Positions 45,024 through 54,350 are shown, counted from the first letter of the stretch. The stretch is DNA of 64,000 nt from Vibrio echinoideorum (GCF_024347455.1 NZ_AP025484.1:1054001-1118000); one strand, 5' to 3'. The notes: a model not told the origin generated them from the sequence alone. Translations and numbers: made by a program.

Positions 45024-46616
45024 ATGCAAGATATCTCAGCATCCACTCTCATGGAAATGACCATTGGTTTAGCCAGCGGTGTGAACGATCAAGACCGTTT
45101 CAATCGCCTAATCGATGCCATTCGTAAAACAATCACGTGTGATTGTGTCGCGCTTTTAAGCCTTCAAGGTGACACGCTAGTACCTATCGCGATGCAAGGG
45201 CTCAGTCGAGATACATTCGGCCGTCGCTTTATCATTTCGGAACACCCACGTTTTGATGAAATCTGCGCATCACGTTCTCCTGTTCGTTTTGACTCTGACA
45301 GCTCACTGCCTGATCCTTTCGATGGCTTGCTGATCGACCATGATGGTGATTTGCCAATGCATGCTTGTATGGGGTTACCTTTGCTTTTTGGTGACAAGCT
45401 GTTAGGTGTTCTGACACTAGACAGCCTGAAACCCGATGTATTCGCAAATATCCCCGCCCGTAATCTAGAAGTACTCGCGGCCATTGCAGCTTCTACGATG
45501 CAAATGGCGATGACTTTCTCGCAACTTGAGCATCAAGCAAAGCAATCTAAACAGTTATTAGAAGAGTTAAATGTAGAAGCGTGGGAACGCGACGGCGGCG
45601 AACTAATTGGTAAAAGCGATACTATGATGGCGCTTAAAAACGACATTGCAGTGGTTGCCCCTTCTGAATTTAATATCTTGATTCACGGTGATACTGGTGT
45701 GGGTAAAGAATTAGTGGCTCGTACACTGCACCATCAATCACAGCGTAAACGTAAGCCCTTAGTTTATGTAAACTGTGCTGCAATTCCTGAGAACTTAGTA
45801 GAGAGTGAACTGTTTGGTCACGTACGTGGCGCCTTTACCGGTGCAGACAAAAACCGTCTAGGTAAATTTGCATTAGCCGATGGTGGCACACTGTTTCTTG
45901 ATGAAATCGGTGAACTCCCGTTAGCTGCACAAAGCAAGCTACTGCGTGCGCTACAAAACAATGAAATACAGCCAGTTGGTCAAGACAATATTCAAACCAT
46001 TGATGTGCGCGTATTGGCGGCAACCAACCGTGATTTGAAAAAAGAAGTCGAGGATGGCAGATTCCGTGCCGATTTGTACCACAGACTCAGTGTTTACCCT
46101 ATCGCAGTACCAGCACTTAAAGAACGCGGTGACGACATCAGTTTGTTAGCGGGTTTCTTCCTAGAGCAGGCACGTCGTAAGCTTGGTATTAACCAAGTTA
46201 AATTTCGATCTGATGTGCTTGTTTTCCTGAACCGTTACGGTTGGCCAGGTAACGTACGTGAACTTGAACACGTGATCAGTCGCTCAGCACTTAAAGCACT
46301 CGCGCGTAGCACCAACAAGAACTTGGTAACAATTACTAAAGAAGATTGCGGCCCACTCGACCAAGATCAGCCAATAGCGACCACACAAGTAAAAAACACG
46401 CCGTTATCGACGCCAACGATTGACCTTTCTTCAGGTTTACGTGGGGCGACGGATGATTTCCAACGCAGCATTATTACTGAAGTATTGGAAGATGCTAATT
46501 TTAACTGGGCACAAGCAGGGCGAATTTTAAAAACAGATAGAGCAAACCTAACCCGACTATCCAAACGTTTAGGGTTAAATGTGGCTAAGTCTCACACGAT
46601 CGAACGGACAAAATAG
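45024..46616 (+). CDS. norR: NorR, NO-responsive sigma-54 activator
   Basis: Cytoplasmic activator of 530 residues. An N-terminal GAF domain (about 15-170) carries the non-heme iron that binds NO. The AAA+ domain has Walker [11 protein letters not shown], the sigma-54 contact loop GAFTGA (about 269-274), Walker [12 protein letters not shown] and the Arg-finger region. A Fis-type HTH closes it ([27 protein letters not shown]). It is divergent from hmp, whose promoter bears sigma-54 and NorR-type sites, so hmp is the evident target. A norVW target is not in this window. Confidence 0.94.
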   Translation: MQDISASTLMEMTIGLASGVNDQDRFNRLIDAIRKTITCDCVALLSLQGDTLVPIAMQGLSRDTFGRRFIISEHPRFDEICASRSPVRFDSDSSLPDPFDGLLIDHDGDLPMHACMGLPLLFGDKLLGVLTLDSLKPDVFANIPARNLEVLAAIAASTMQMAMTFSQLEHQAKQSKQLLEELNVEAWERDGGELIGKSDTMMALKNDIAVVAPSEFNILIHGDTGVGKELVARTLHHQSQRKRKPLVYVNCAAIPENLVESELFGHVRGAFTGADKNRLGKFALADGGTLFLDEIGELPLAAQSKLLRALQNNEIQPVGQDNIQTIDVRVLAATNRDLKKEVEDGRFRADLYHRLSVYPIAVPALKERGDDISLLAGFFLEQARRKLGINQVKFRSDVLVFLNRYGWPGNVRELEHVISRSALKALARSTNKNLVTITKEDCGPLDQDQPIATTQVKNTPLSTPTIDLSSGLRGATDDFQRSIITEVLEDANFNWAQAGRILKTDRANLTRLSKRLGLNVAKSHTIERTK

Positions 46617-46705
46617 ATATTAGCGGTTTGTTGCGAGCATCTGACAAAACTTGTGTATATAATGCTGCAAATTGTAACGCTAATTTTAAATATGTAGAGA
46701 GAGTT

Positions 46706-47065
46706 ATGAAGTTTATTCGTTGGTTTTTAGGTCGTGTCATCTTGCTATTGAATTTTGTTTTCAGCCCACGTGGTGTGAAACGTTCTCAAGATGAGCAAAG
46801 CAAAGTGAATGAGCAAGCAAAAACGCACACGTTATACCAATTCGAAGCGTGCCCATTTTGTGTAAAAGTACGCCGCGCGATGAAACGTCAATCGGTTCAG
46901 TTTGAACTTCGTGATGCAAAAAACAACGAGCAGCACCGTTCAGAGCTTGAAGCTGGTGGCGGTCGTGTGAAAGTGCCTTGTCTACGTATTGAAAAAGACG
47001 GTAAAACTGAGTGGATGTACGAGTCTTCAGATATCGTTACTTACTTAGAGAAGCAGTTCGCTTAA
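46706..47065 (+). CDS. glutaredoxin with N-terminal membrane anchor
   Basis: Thiol-disulfide protein of 119 residues. A hydrophobic segment (about 5-20) precedes a basic linker and a glutaredoxin fold with redox motif C49-P-F-C52 and the conserved VPCL (cis-Pro) at about 93. ATG 46706 follows AGAGAG; the longer frame to 46628 has no good start. If the anchor is real, the domain faces the cytoplasm (positive linker). Monocistronic, with a terminator 28 bp on. Confidence 0.87.
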   Translation: MKFIRWFLGRVILLLNFVFSPRGVKRSQDEQSKVNEQAKTHTLYQFEACPFCVKVRRAMKRQSVQFELRDAKNNEQHRSELEAGGGRVKVPCLRIEKDGKTEWMYESSDIVTYLEKQFA

Positions 47066-47092
47066 GCAATCACGCTTAATGAAGTCAGATAC

Positions 47093-47122
47093 AAAAAATC
47101 CCTCTACAGAGAGGGATTTTTT
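47093..47122 (+). terminator. glutaredoxin gene terminator
   Basis: A perfect 13-bp stem AAAAAATCCCTCT/AGAGGGATTTTTT with an ACAG loop. Confidence 0.94.
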
Positions 47123-47168
47123 ATGTCTGTGCTTTCAGCTAATCTCGTGAACCATTCGCTAAAAGGCT

Positions 47169-47216
47169 TTTTGCTTTTGCTTTTGCTTTTGCTTTTGCTT
47201 TTGCTTTTGCTTTTGC
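47169..47216. repeat. (TTTTGC)8 hexanucleotide tandem repeat
   Basis: Eight perfect TTTTGC units in a row, flanked by near-units (GCTTTTT on both sides). The array sits 25 bp beyond the 3' end of the OmpA-like gene (minus strand), between converging genes. Slippage is likely, so copy number probably varies between strains. Confidence 0.95.
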
Positions 47217-47240
47217 TTTTTAAGCTAAATCTTCTAACGA

Positions 47241-47894
47241 CTATTTAGCAACAATCAACATGAGTTCTACGCGACGATTACACGCTTTACCTTGTGCAGA
47301 AGCATTGTTACAAGCCGGAACGTATTCACCAAAACCGCGAGTATAAATAGAGCGACTTGAAACGTAATGACTTTCCAATCGAGCTTTCACTTCTTTTGCG
47401 CGCTGCTCTGATAAAGGGTCATTAACACGTTCACTACCAGTGTTGTCTGTGTGTCCTTCAATCACAACATCGATATCTTGGCGCTGAGAAAGGTAACTGC
47501 CTAGAGTATCCAACCACTGATTGTAAACTGGCTCAGGGAATGCGGAACCTGTTTTGAAGTTCACATGTTGCTCAAGTTTTACCATCACATGATTGCCAGG
47601 TAATACCTCAAAATCGATACGGTTTTGTCTTAGAAAAACTTCTAGTGGGTCATTGGTCGAAACCCCGCGCCCGTAATTAGTTGTAATAGTGGTTTGTTGA
47701 TGAGAGTTGTTTTGAATTGCGTAACCTCGATTACTCGCTACATGTGTTGTTTGAACCACACCCCATTCAGGGTGCATTAGATCGTAGTCCGTTTGTGGCG
47801 CAGTTTCTAGCATATCGTCACCTAACATACCCATTGGTAACGTCGTTTCACACCCAGCCAAAGCTATGCTTAACATTATCGCTAAATATCTCAT
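47241..47894 (-). CDS. OmpA-family lipoprotein
   Basis: Outer-membrane lipoprotein of 217 residues. Lipobox LAGC (Cys15) is followed by a low-similarity linker and an OmpA/MotB peptidoglycan-binding domain (about 105-215) with VIEGHTDNTGSERVNDPLSEQRAKEV and a second Cys pair near the end (ACNNASAQGKACNRRVE). It resembles Pal-like or accessory OmpA proteins that tether the outer membrane to peptidoglycan. ATG 47894 is preferred to 47909. Ends just before the TTTTGC array. Confidence 0.86.
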   Translation of the reverse strand: MRYLAIMLSIALAGCETTLPMGMLGDDMLETAPQTDYDLMHPEWGVVQTTHVASNRGYAIQNNSHQQTTITTNYGRGVSTNDPLEVFLRQNRIDFEVLPGNHVMVKLEQHVNFKTGSAFPEPVYNQWLDTLGSYLSQRQDIDVVIEGHTDNTGSERVNDPLSEQRAKEVKARLESHYVSSRSIYTRGFGEYVPACNNASAQGKACNRRVELMLIVAK

Positions 47895-48134
47895 TACTTC
47901 ACCAACCACTCATGCAGATAAACCATTCACTAATGTCTATATCGGCACCTAGAGAAAAACTTTAGACAAAATGAAAGTACGTAATAAAAAAGTGCTTTTG
48001 ATCACAGTTAACCGTCAACTAGCCTGCCATCACCCGGTTGTTCGAACTGTTTGCATTTATTTACCTTATAATTGTTTTCCAATTCCTACTAAATAGTTAG
48101 AATCTCACGACTTCTCAACGCTCGAGCAAACATT

Positions 48135-48761
48135 ATGTTTAAACCATTTACTAAATTCATCACAGCAATCGCTGCAGTACTTATCATTGCGGGTTGCAGT
48201 GAAACAGACGAACCACAAAAAGGCGTTCAGTACGAAGCTCTTCCAACTGCTCTAACTGAATTTAATCTGTCTCCGATCACTGAAATCTTCTCTCTTAACT
48301 GTGGTCACTGCCGTCAAATGGAAAGTGCAATTCCAGAAATTGAGTCTCTAACCGATCAAACTATTGGCAAGATGCACGTAACGTTTAATGAAAGTGCTCA
48401 AATCAGCGCGATGATCTACTACACCGCGGTAATGCAGCTTGACGCAACACCTGATCACGCCTTCATGGACGACCTATTTGGTGCCGTTCAAATGGGTGCA
48501 GACGCAACGCCAGAACAACGCCAACAAGCTCTAGAAACAGCGTTTACTTCTCGCGGTTTGGTAAGCCCATACCAATTGAATAAAGAACAACAAGTTGCTC
48601 TTTTTGATTATGTTAAAAAGGCAGAAGAAATCTCAGTAAAAGGTCAAATCAATTCAGTACCAACGTTTATCATCAATGGTAAATACCAGGTACTGACAGC
48701 TGGTCATCAAGACGTTGCTGGCATTGCAAAAACGATTAACTACCTTTTGACTCAACCATAA
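48135..48761 (+). CDS. DsbA-like thiol-disulfide lipoprotein
   Basis: Predicted envelope lipoprotein of 208 residues: lipobox IAGC (Cys21), then a thioredoxin/DsbA fold with redox motif C56-G-H-C59 and the cis-Pro loop SVPTFIINGKY near 175. Either an oxidase or a reductase; the CGHC motif is DsbA- or PDI-like. Lipid anchoring is unusual for DsbA and marks it as an accessory member. The next gene (FKBP) begins 57 bp on, so the two envelope-folding genes may be co-transcribed. Confidence 0.87.
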   Translation: MFKPFTKFITAIAAVLIIAGCSETDEPQKGVQYEALPTALTEFNLSPITEIFSLNCGHCRQMESAIPEIESLTDQTIGKMHVTFNESAQISAMIYYTAVMQLDATPDHAFMDDLFGAVQMGADATPEQRQQALETAFTSRGLVSPYQLNKEQQVALFDYVKKAEEISVKGQINSVPTFIINGKYQVLTAGHQDVAGIAKTINYLLTQP

Positions 48762-48818
48762 TCACGACCTTAGTCGATTGATTAGCGAACTCAGCATTAA
48801 CTATAAATAGGTTTTACT

Positions 48819-49292
48819 ATGTCTAAATTTATCATCCCGGTCATTGTCTTTCTTTTGGCGGGTTTCATGATTTATCGTACTTGGATGAATCATAAGTCTG
48901 GTGACGAAAACTTCGAGCAAGGCCAACAGTTCCTTGTTGATAACGGCACTAAAGAAGGTGTAATTACAACTAAAAGTGGTCTTCAATACCTTGTTCTTGA
49001 AGAAGGCACTGGCACTGAGCACCCAACAAAGAACAGCAAAGTAACCGTTCATTACCACGGTACACTTATCGACGGCACTGTTTTCGATAGCTCTGTTGAG
49101 CGTGGCGAGCCAATCTCATTTGCTCTTAAACAAGTGATTAAAGGCTGGCAAGAAGGGTTAACTTACATGGTTGAAGGTCAAAAAGTTCGCTTGTTTATCC
49201 CAAGCACATTGGCTTACGGAAAAGGCGGTTCAGGCCCTATTCCACCATCATCAGCTCTGATTTTTGATGTTGAGTTAATCGCTATTCAATAA
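48819..49292 (+). CDS. FKBP-type peptidyl-prolyl isomerase, membrane-anchored
   Basis: Protein-folding isomerase of 157 residues with an N-terminal TM segment (about 3-22) and a C-terminal FKBP domain (about 50-157). Active-site residues are visible in VTVHYHGTLIDGTVFDSS, VIKGWQEGL and IPSTLAYG. It is probably periplasmic and tethered. It follows the DsbA-like gene and is followed by a good terminator. Confidence 0.92.
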   Translation: MSKFIIPVIVFLLAGFMIYRTWMNHKSGDENFEQGQQFLVDNGTKEGVITTKSGLQYLVLEEGTGTEHPTKNSKVTVHYHGTLIDGTVFDSSVERGEPISFALKQVIKGWQEGLTYMVEGQKVRLFIPSTLAYGKGGSGPIPPSSALIFDVELIAIQ

Positions 49293-49327
49293 CCGAATTG
49301 CTCTCAAGCAACCAAGTTCATCAATTT

Positions 49328-49360
49328 AAGCCCCAACATGCGAACCATGTTAGGGCTTTT
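49328..49360 (+). terminator. FKBP gene terminator
   Basis: Stem AAGCCC...AACATG/CATGTT...GGGCTT with one internal mismatch, followed by TTTTTT. Confidence 0.9.
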
Positions 49361-49490
49361 TTATATGTGAACGCTTGAGTGGTTGAATCCTATTTAACCA
49401 CGACAAGATTATACCTTCAAAAGCTAACCTCTTCAGAAATGACACCCCAGAGAATAGAAAGAGCAAATAACACAATCGAAATCCAACGAC

Positions 49491-49505
49491 TAGACGACTG
49501 GTCTA
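49491..49505. promoter_or_regulatory. NemR-type operator 1
   Basis: TAGACGACTGGTCTA, an inverted repeat with TAGAC/GTCTA arms, 21 bp before the nemR-like start codon. An identical copy lies upstream of the reductase gene (50204-50218). Confidence 0.85.
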
Positions 49506-49526
49506 ATTTAACTTATAGTAACGCCC

Positions 49527-50117
49527 ATGAACGATAAAACGAATGACACACGCCTGCATGTTTTAGATGTTGGCTACCAATTAATAGTGAATAACGGCTT
49601 TACAGGCGTTGGCCTATCGCAATTGCTTAAAGAAGCGGACGTGCCGAAAGGGTCGTTTTACCACTACTTTAAATCGAAAGAGCAATTTGGCGAGGCTCTT
49701 ATCCAACACTATTTTGAGACTTACATCAGCAGAGTTGAAACTATTTTGGTTCATGGTGAAGGCAACCATTACCAGAGAATTATCAGTTATTTCACTCGAT
49801 GGTCACAGATTGAAAACGGTACCTGTAACGCTCATAAATGCTTAGTCGTTAAACTCAGCGCTGAGGTTTCTGATCTTTCTGATCCTATGCGCCAAGCCTT
49901 ACTAAAAGGGGCTGAAAAAGTGACCTCTACGATACAACACTGTGTTGCTGGTGGTATTGAAGATGGCTCCATTAAGGTTAAAGACAGCCAAGAAACCGCT
50001 CAAAATCTATATTCTATGTGGTTGGGTGCAAGCTTATTGAGCAAACTAAGCCAGAATTCACACAGCTTAGAATCAGCTTTAAACCTAACCCAACAGATTT
50101 TAAAAGGTAAAAACTAA
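49527..50117 (+). CDS. nemR: TetR-family repressor, NemR-like redox sensor
   Basis: Repressor of 196 residues. HTH at about 10-55 (GFTGVGLSQLLKEADVPKGSFYHYFKSKEQFG) closely follows E. coli NemR. C105 in HKCLVVKLSAEV aligns with NemR C106, the cysteine that senses hypochlorite and electrophiles; an extra Cys100 is nearby. Identical operators flank it, one before itself and one before the reductase-GST genes, so it is autoregulated and controls them. The family match is good; strict orthology is not proven. Confidence 0.82.
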   Translation: MNDKTNDTRLHVLDVGYQLIVNNGFTGVGLSQLLKEADVPKGSFYHYFKSKEQFGEALIQHYFETYISRVETILVHGEGNHYQRIISYFTRWSQIENGTCNAHKCLVVKLSAEVSDLSDPMRQALLKGAEKVTSTIQHCVAGGIEDGSIKVKDSQETAQNLYSMWLGASLLSKLSQNSHSLESALNLTQQILKGKN

Positions 50118-50154
50118 CCACGTACTGTGTTTAGTCCTTACTAACGACAGATTA

Positions 50155-50190
50155 CCCGCCCTTTTATCAATTTGATGACGGCGGGCTTTT
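50155..50190 (+). terminator. terminator after the nemR-like gene
   Basis: CCCGCC/GGCGGG closes a 19-base loop with weak inner pairing and is followed by CTTTTTAG. Confidence 0.7.
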
Positions 50191-50203
50191 TAGACAATAA
50201 GAC

Positions 50204-50218
50204 TAGACGACTGGTCTA
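50204..50218. promoter_or_regulatory. NemR-type operator 2
   Basis: A second TAGACGACTGGTCTA. Identity with operator 1 extends to GAC on the left and AATT on the right, 36 bp before the reductase ATG. Confidence 0.85.
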
Positions 50219-50253
50219 ATTCTAGATGAATACATTAAAATTAAGGACATCCA

Positions 50254-51285
50254 ATGACTCAACAAGACAACCGCCGCATCGTATTGGCTTCTCGCCCAGT
50301 TGGCGCACCCACTCAAGATAACTTTCGATTAGAAACCGTAGCCGCACCAGCGATTCAAGATGGTGAAATGTTACTTCGCTCAGTTTATCTTTCTCTTGAC
50401 CCTTACATGCGCGGTCGAATGAGCGATGCTAAATCTTACGCTGATCCAGTTGCGATTGACGAAGTGATGGTTGGTGCAACCGTGTGTCAGGTTGAAGAAT
50501 CAAACAACAGTGATTTTGAAATCGGCGAATGGGTACTGGCTTACACAGGTTGGCAAGATCTTGGTGTGTCTAACGGTGAAGGCCTCATCAAACTAGGCAA
50601 AGAACCAACGCACCCTTCTTATGCACTTGGCATTATGGGTATGCCTGGCTTTACGGCTTATATGGGTTTGCTTGATATCGGCCAACCTAAACAAGGCGAC
50701 ACTCTAGTCGTTGCGGCGGCAACAGGTGCAGTAGGCGCAACCGTTGGACAAATCGGCAAACTAAAAGGCTGTCGTGTTATCGGCGTTGCTGGTGGTCAAG
50801 ATAAGTGTCAGTACGCGAAAGACGTGCTTGGCTTTGATGACTGTATCGACCACAAAGCTGACGACTTCGCGGAGCAACTGGCTAAAGCATGTGACAACGG
50901 CATCGACGTTTATTTTGAAAACGTTGGCGGCAAGGTTTTCGATGCCGTAATGCCATTGCTTAACACCGGCGCTCGCATTCCTGTTTGTGGCCTTATTTCA
51001 CAATACAACGCAACATCACTGCCTGAAGGCCCAGATCGCATGTCTAGCCTTATGGGTACGCTGCTGGTTAAGCGTATTAAGATGCAAGGCTTCATTATCT
51101 TTGATGACTACGCGCACCGTTATAACGAGTTTGCTGTTCAAATGACAGAATGGTTGTCTCAAGGCAATATGCACTATCGTGAGCACCTAATTGAAGGTCT
51201 AGACGAGGCACCACAAGCATTCATGGGTCTATTAGAAGGCCAAAACTTCGGTAAGCTTGTTATCAAAACTAACGAAGCTAAATAA
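50254..51285 (+). CDS. NADP-dependent oxidoreductase, CurA/zinc-independent MDR family
   Basis: Cytoplasmic medium-chain reductase of 343 residues. An N-terminal GroES-like domain (LSLDPYMRGRMSD) lacks zinc ligands. The Rossmann domain has AAATGAVGATVGQIGKLKGCRVIGVAGG. This matches CurA/leukotriene-B4-dehydrogenase enzymes that reduce the double bond of reactive alpha,beta-unsaturated carbonyls. The NemR-type operator upstream and the GST 34 bp downstream point to electrophile detoxification. Confidence 0.9.
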   Translation: MTQQDNRRIVLASRPVGAPTQDNFRLETVAAPAIQDGEMLLRSVYLSLDPYMRGRMSDAKSYADPVAIDEVMVGATVCQVEESNNSDFEIGEWVLAYTGWQDLGVSNGEGLIKLGKEPTHPSYALGIMGMPGFTAYMGLLDIGQPKQGDTLVVAAATGAVGATVGQIGKLKGCRVIGVAGGQDKCQYAKDVLGFDDCIDHKADDFAEQLAKACDNGIDVYFENVGGKVFDAVMPLLNTGARIPVCGLISQYNATSLPEGPDRMSSLMGTLLVKRIKMQGFIIFDDYAHRYNEFAVQMTEWLSQGNMHYREHLIEGLDEAPQAFMGLLEGQNFGKLVIKTNEAK

Positions 51286-51319
51286 CTCAATCAGCTGAAA
51301 CAGTAAAATAGGCAGAATA

Positions 51320-51940
51320 ATGATTACTTTACATCACCTAAACAAATCACGCTCAAAGCGTATCATCTGGTTATTGGAAGAGCTTGGTGTTGATTACCAA
51401 ATCAAACCATACCAACGAGACAGTGTCACGTTTTTAGCACCGCCAGAATTGAAGTCTGTTCACCCGTTGGGTAAATCTCCTGTCATTGAAGACGATGGCA
51501 TCGTGATCACTGAATCTGGCGCTATCACTGAATACCTAATCGATAAATATGGTCAAGGCAAGTTTGCACCTGTGCGCGGAACAGCAGACTACGTAGAATA
51601 TTCACAGTGGCTACATTTTGCTGAGAGTTCAGGTATTTTGCCGATGCTGCTTAAAATCTTTGTGATGAAAGACGGTTGCGAGACTAATTTCCTTGGCGGC
51701 TACGCTGACGATGAAAACCAAAAGATCTTAACTTACGTGAATAATGCACTTGAAGGTAAAACCTACTTAGTTGCAGACACACTTACAGGTGCTGATTTCA
51801 TGATGTCGTTCATCGTAGAAATCGTTGGTAACTTTGGTGCAACTGCGCTTTACCCTAACATTGCTAAATACGGTAAGCTTTTGGCTGACCACCCAGCTTA
51901 CCAAAAAGCAGAGCAAGTAGAGCTAGAACACTCGAACTGA
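51320..51940 (+). CDS. glutathione S-transferase family protein
   Basis: Cytoplasmic GST of 206 residues: thioredoxin-like N-domain (about 1-80, HPLGKSPVIEDDGIVITESGAITEYL, with the cis-Pro and glutathione-binding ES) and a helical C-domain (85-206). It lies 34 bp after the reductase gene and should share its NemR-type control, conjugating or clearing electrophiles. Confidence 0.92.
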   Translation: MITLHHLNKSRSKRIIWLLEELGVDYQIKPYQRDSVTFLAPPELKSVHPLGKSPVIEDDGIVITESGAITEYLIDKYGQGKFAPVRGTADYVEYSQWLHFAESSGILPMLLKIFVMKDGCETNFLGGYADDENQKILTYVNNALEGKTYLVADTLTGADFMMSFIVEIVGNFGATALYPNIAKYGKLLADHPAYQKAEQVELEHSN

Positions 51941-51993
51941 TCGAGTTTCACTCAAGCTCGGACGCGCTTAGGATAAGCACAAGCAACTAAATG

Positions 51994-52026
51994 AAGCCAA
52001 AGCCGATTTATCTTTCGCTTTGGCTT
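51994..52026 (+). terminator. terminator of the reductase-GST operon
   Basis: A perfect 10-bp stem AAGCCAAAGC/GCTTTGGCTT with a 13-base loop; a CTCATTTG tail makes it moderately strong at best. Confidence 0.65.
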
Positions 52027-52091
52027 CTCATTTGCCTTCATTTCGACAACAATATCGAACTCTAACTGAACAGCCATAGAGTTTGATTTTC

Positions 52092-53774
52092 ATGTCAGCA
52101 AACCTTGATCAATACACACCACTGCTTCCCTTAAACCAAACTGCGACTCAAGACTTGTCGATACCGACTCGGTTTACGTTTCCGTATTACTATACCTCGC
52201 ACCCTACGTGTGAATTAGCTATACTGCAGCTTCAACAGTCGTTCATCGACTGTGGTGTAAACGAAACCTCGCAAGGTAATCTCTACGCTGTTCTTCTTGT
52301 TCAGAATCCAACCACACAAGAATTAGGTTACTTGTCTGCGTTTTCAGGCCTGCGGTTAGATCCATCATTAGCCTCTCAGTTAGAAAATATCAGTTTTGTC
52401 CCATCAGCATTCGACTCAGAAAAGTTTCCATCTCAAAACCATGTAAACCTTGCTCACCAATCGCAACTAGCGGATGACATTGAAAAGTTACAACAGTCGC
52501 ATAATCTAGACGTATTAGTGGCTGAACTTGAACAGTTAAAAGTCGAATCAGCGCAAGCTATAGAAGCCTTTCAGTTAACAATGGTCGCGAACAAAGCTCA
52601 GCGTAACGAACTCAGAGAGCAAGCCAATCAAGAAAAGGCATTGGGAAATCTAGAATCGGCAGCAAACCTACTCAAGCAATTAGGTAACCAAAGCAGTCAA
52701 GAAAAGCGAGACTTAAAAGCACTTCGCATCGAATGGAAGCAAAAGGTTGCAGAACGCCAATCACAAGTTGATTCGATAGAAAGCGAACTGAAAAACCGTA
52801 AACAAGAGTACCAAGCAATCTCAGCTGAATTGGAAGCGCAGCGTTTGTCTCACTATCGCTTTATCAACCAAGCTCTCGAATCAAAAAGCCTACTTGAATT
52901 GTTAAATGGCAAAGACGCACTTGAAGGCTCTGGCGACTGTTGCCTACCTAAACTGCTTAATTTTGCTTTTGAACACGGGTTTAAGCCATTAGCATTGTCT
53001 GAGTTTTGGTGGGGGTTACCTCCGATGGCTGTTATCCGCCAACACGGAAACCTATACCCTGTTTGCCAAAGTAAAAGCTTCGAGATCCTCGATCACCAAC
53101 TGAATGGCATCGAATTAGAAGATAACCCGCTTATCGTGAACCCTGCGGTAGGTAAGTCGTTTGATATTGTTTATGAAGATGAAGAAATCGTAGTAGTAAA
53201 TAAGCCTGAAGAGTTCTTGTCGGTTCCCGGTAAGTTTATCGAAGACTCGGTTTATACACGCATTAAAGCGCGTTACCCGAATGCGACAGGGCCTTTGATC
53301 ATCCATAGATTAGACATGTCGACGTCAGGCTTGTTGATCTTAGCGCTCACGGCGGAGTCAAACAAGCACATTCAGAAGCAATTCATTGATAGAACCGTCG
53401 AGAAACGATATACAGCTCTGTTAGATGGTGAAATCGACGGCAAATCTGGCGATATTAGCCTGCCCTTGCGCGGCGACATAACAGACAGACCAAGACAATT
53501 GGTTTGCCATGAACATGGACGTAACGCTGAAACTCATTGGGAAGCGGTCAGCACCAACAATGGTAAAACCAAGGTTCATCTGTATCCGAAAACAGGCCGA
53601 ACCCATCAGCTACGCGTGCATTGCGCTCACCCGTCGGGCCTTGGTGTACCAATCCGAGGTGATGATCTCTATGGTTACAAACGTGAGCGCTTACACCTTC
53701 ATGCGGGCTACCTAAAACTGATTCACCCTACAACTGGCGAGTGGATCGAGTTTGAAGTGCCGTCAGAGTTTTAA
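52092..53774 (+). CDS. RluA-family pseudouridine synthase with long N-terminal extension
   Basis: RNA-modifying enzyme of 560 residues, about twice the usual RluA length. The C-terminal catalytic domain (about 355-560) carries IIHRLDMSTSG with the catalytic Asp408 and the RTHQLRVH motif. The extension holds a coiled coil (about 140-255) and a conserved-looking block at about 279-340 (GSGDCCLPKLLNFAFEHG, EFWWG) that I recall from a long subfamily in Bacteroidetes and vibrios. ATG 52092 is preferred to the in-frame TTG 52083. The target RNA is unknown. Confidence 0.88.
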   Translation: MSANLDQYTPLLPLNQTATQDLSIPTRFTFPYYYTSHPTCELAILQLQQSFIDCGVNETSQGNLYAVLLVQNPTTQELGYLSAFSGLRLDPSLASQLENISFVPSAFDSEKFPSQNHVNLAHQSQLADDIEKLQQSHNLDVLVAELEQLKVESAQAIEAFQLTMVANKAQRNELREQANQEKALGNLESAANLLKQLGNQSSQEKRDLKALRIEWKQKVAERQSQVDSIESELKNRKQEYQAISAELEAQRLSHYRFINQALESKSLLELLNGKDALEGSGDCCLPKLLNFAFEHGFKPLALSEFWWGLPPMAVIRQHGNLYPVCQSKSFEILDHQLNGIELEDNPLIVNPAVGKSFDIVYEDEEIVVVNKPEEFLSVPGKFIEDSVYTRIKARYPNATGPLIIHRLDMSTSGLLILALTAESNKHIQKQFIDRTVEKRYTALLDGEIDGKSGDISLPLRGDITDRPRQLVCHEHGRNAETHWEAVSTNNGKTKVHLYPKTGRTHQLRVHCAHPSGLGVPIRGDDLYGYKRERLHLHAGYLKLIHPTTGEWIEFEVPSEF

Positions 53775-53784
53775 TCCAATCTTT

Positions 53785-53810
53785 AGCGTGGGGCTTTCGA
53801 GCCCTACGCT
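53785..53810 (+). terminator. UUCG-loop hairpin after the RluA-type gene
   Basis: An 11-bp stem (AGCGT, wobble, GGGCT / AGCCC, ACGCT) with a stable TTCG tetraloop, 10 bp past the stop codon; no T-tract. Confidence 0.65.
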
Positions 53811-53862
53811 TCTCAAATGTCCTGTAAATAAGCTTTCAACCCTAGGTCGAAAGACCAAGACA

Positions 53863-54222
53863 TTAGTACCAGAAATCTAAGACTAAAAAGCTTGAACACA
53901 ATAAAGTGACCATCGCGGGAATACCGTCCTTCCAAGTATCAAAGCGTAAGTGGAAATAAAGCGCCCCTATCGAAGTAGCCCCCAATATTGCACCACCCAT
54001 CAATTGAGTATGTTCTGGTGAGATGTCACATAGGGCTAAAATCAAAAGAGCTGCTCCTGTCAATTCGACTAACCCCACGAGAAACATGATCATTCTATTC
54101 AAGCCATAGCTTCTAAAGAAACCAAGCTGAATTTCAAAGACCTTCCTTTGCCAACCAAGCGTCTTGATTGAGCTCGCCAACACAAAGAACATCACCATCA
54201 AAATACTTATTACTGTACTCAT
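53863..54222 (-). CDS. DoxX-family membrane protein
   Basis: Inner-membrane protein of 119 residues with four TM helices. The pattern RMIMFLVGLVELTGAALLILAL fits the DoxX/DUF4345-like fold. ATG 54222 begins MSTVISILMV, and the longer frame to 54255 is an extension. Divergent from a LysR regulator whose palindromic site lies between them, so it is the likely regulated target. Some DoxX proteins act in redox or drug response; the role here is unknown. Confidence 0.75.
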   Translation of the reverse strand: MSTVISILMVMFFVLASSIKTLGWQRKVFEIQLGFFRSYGLNRMIMFLVGLVELTGAALLILALCDISPEHTQLMGGAILGATSIGALYFHLRFDTWKDGIPAMVTLLCSSFLVLDFWY

Positions 54223-54313
54223 TCCGTCTACCTCTATAAGAATCATTAATTTCAACGATGTTATTTAATCATTCATAATTAAGGTGATAAATGCTAGTTT
54301 CATGATAGTAAAG

Positions 54314-54328
54314 ATTCCAAATTGGAAT
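54314..54328. promoter_or_regulatory. LysR-type operator (T-N11-A palindrome)
   Basis: ATTCCAAATTGGAAT, a perfect palindrome with 7-bp arms containing T-N11-A, 22 bp before the LysR start codon and between the divergent doxX-like gene and the regulator. Confidence 0.75.
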
Positions 54329-54350
54329 AGATAAACACAAGGTGAGTAAG

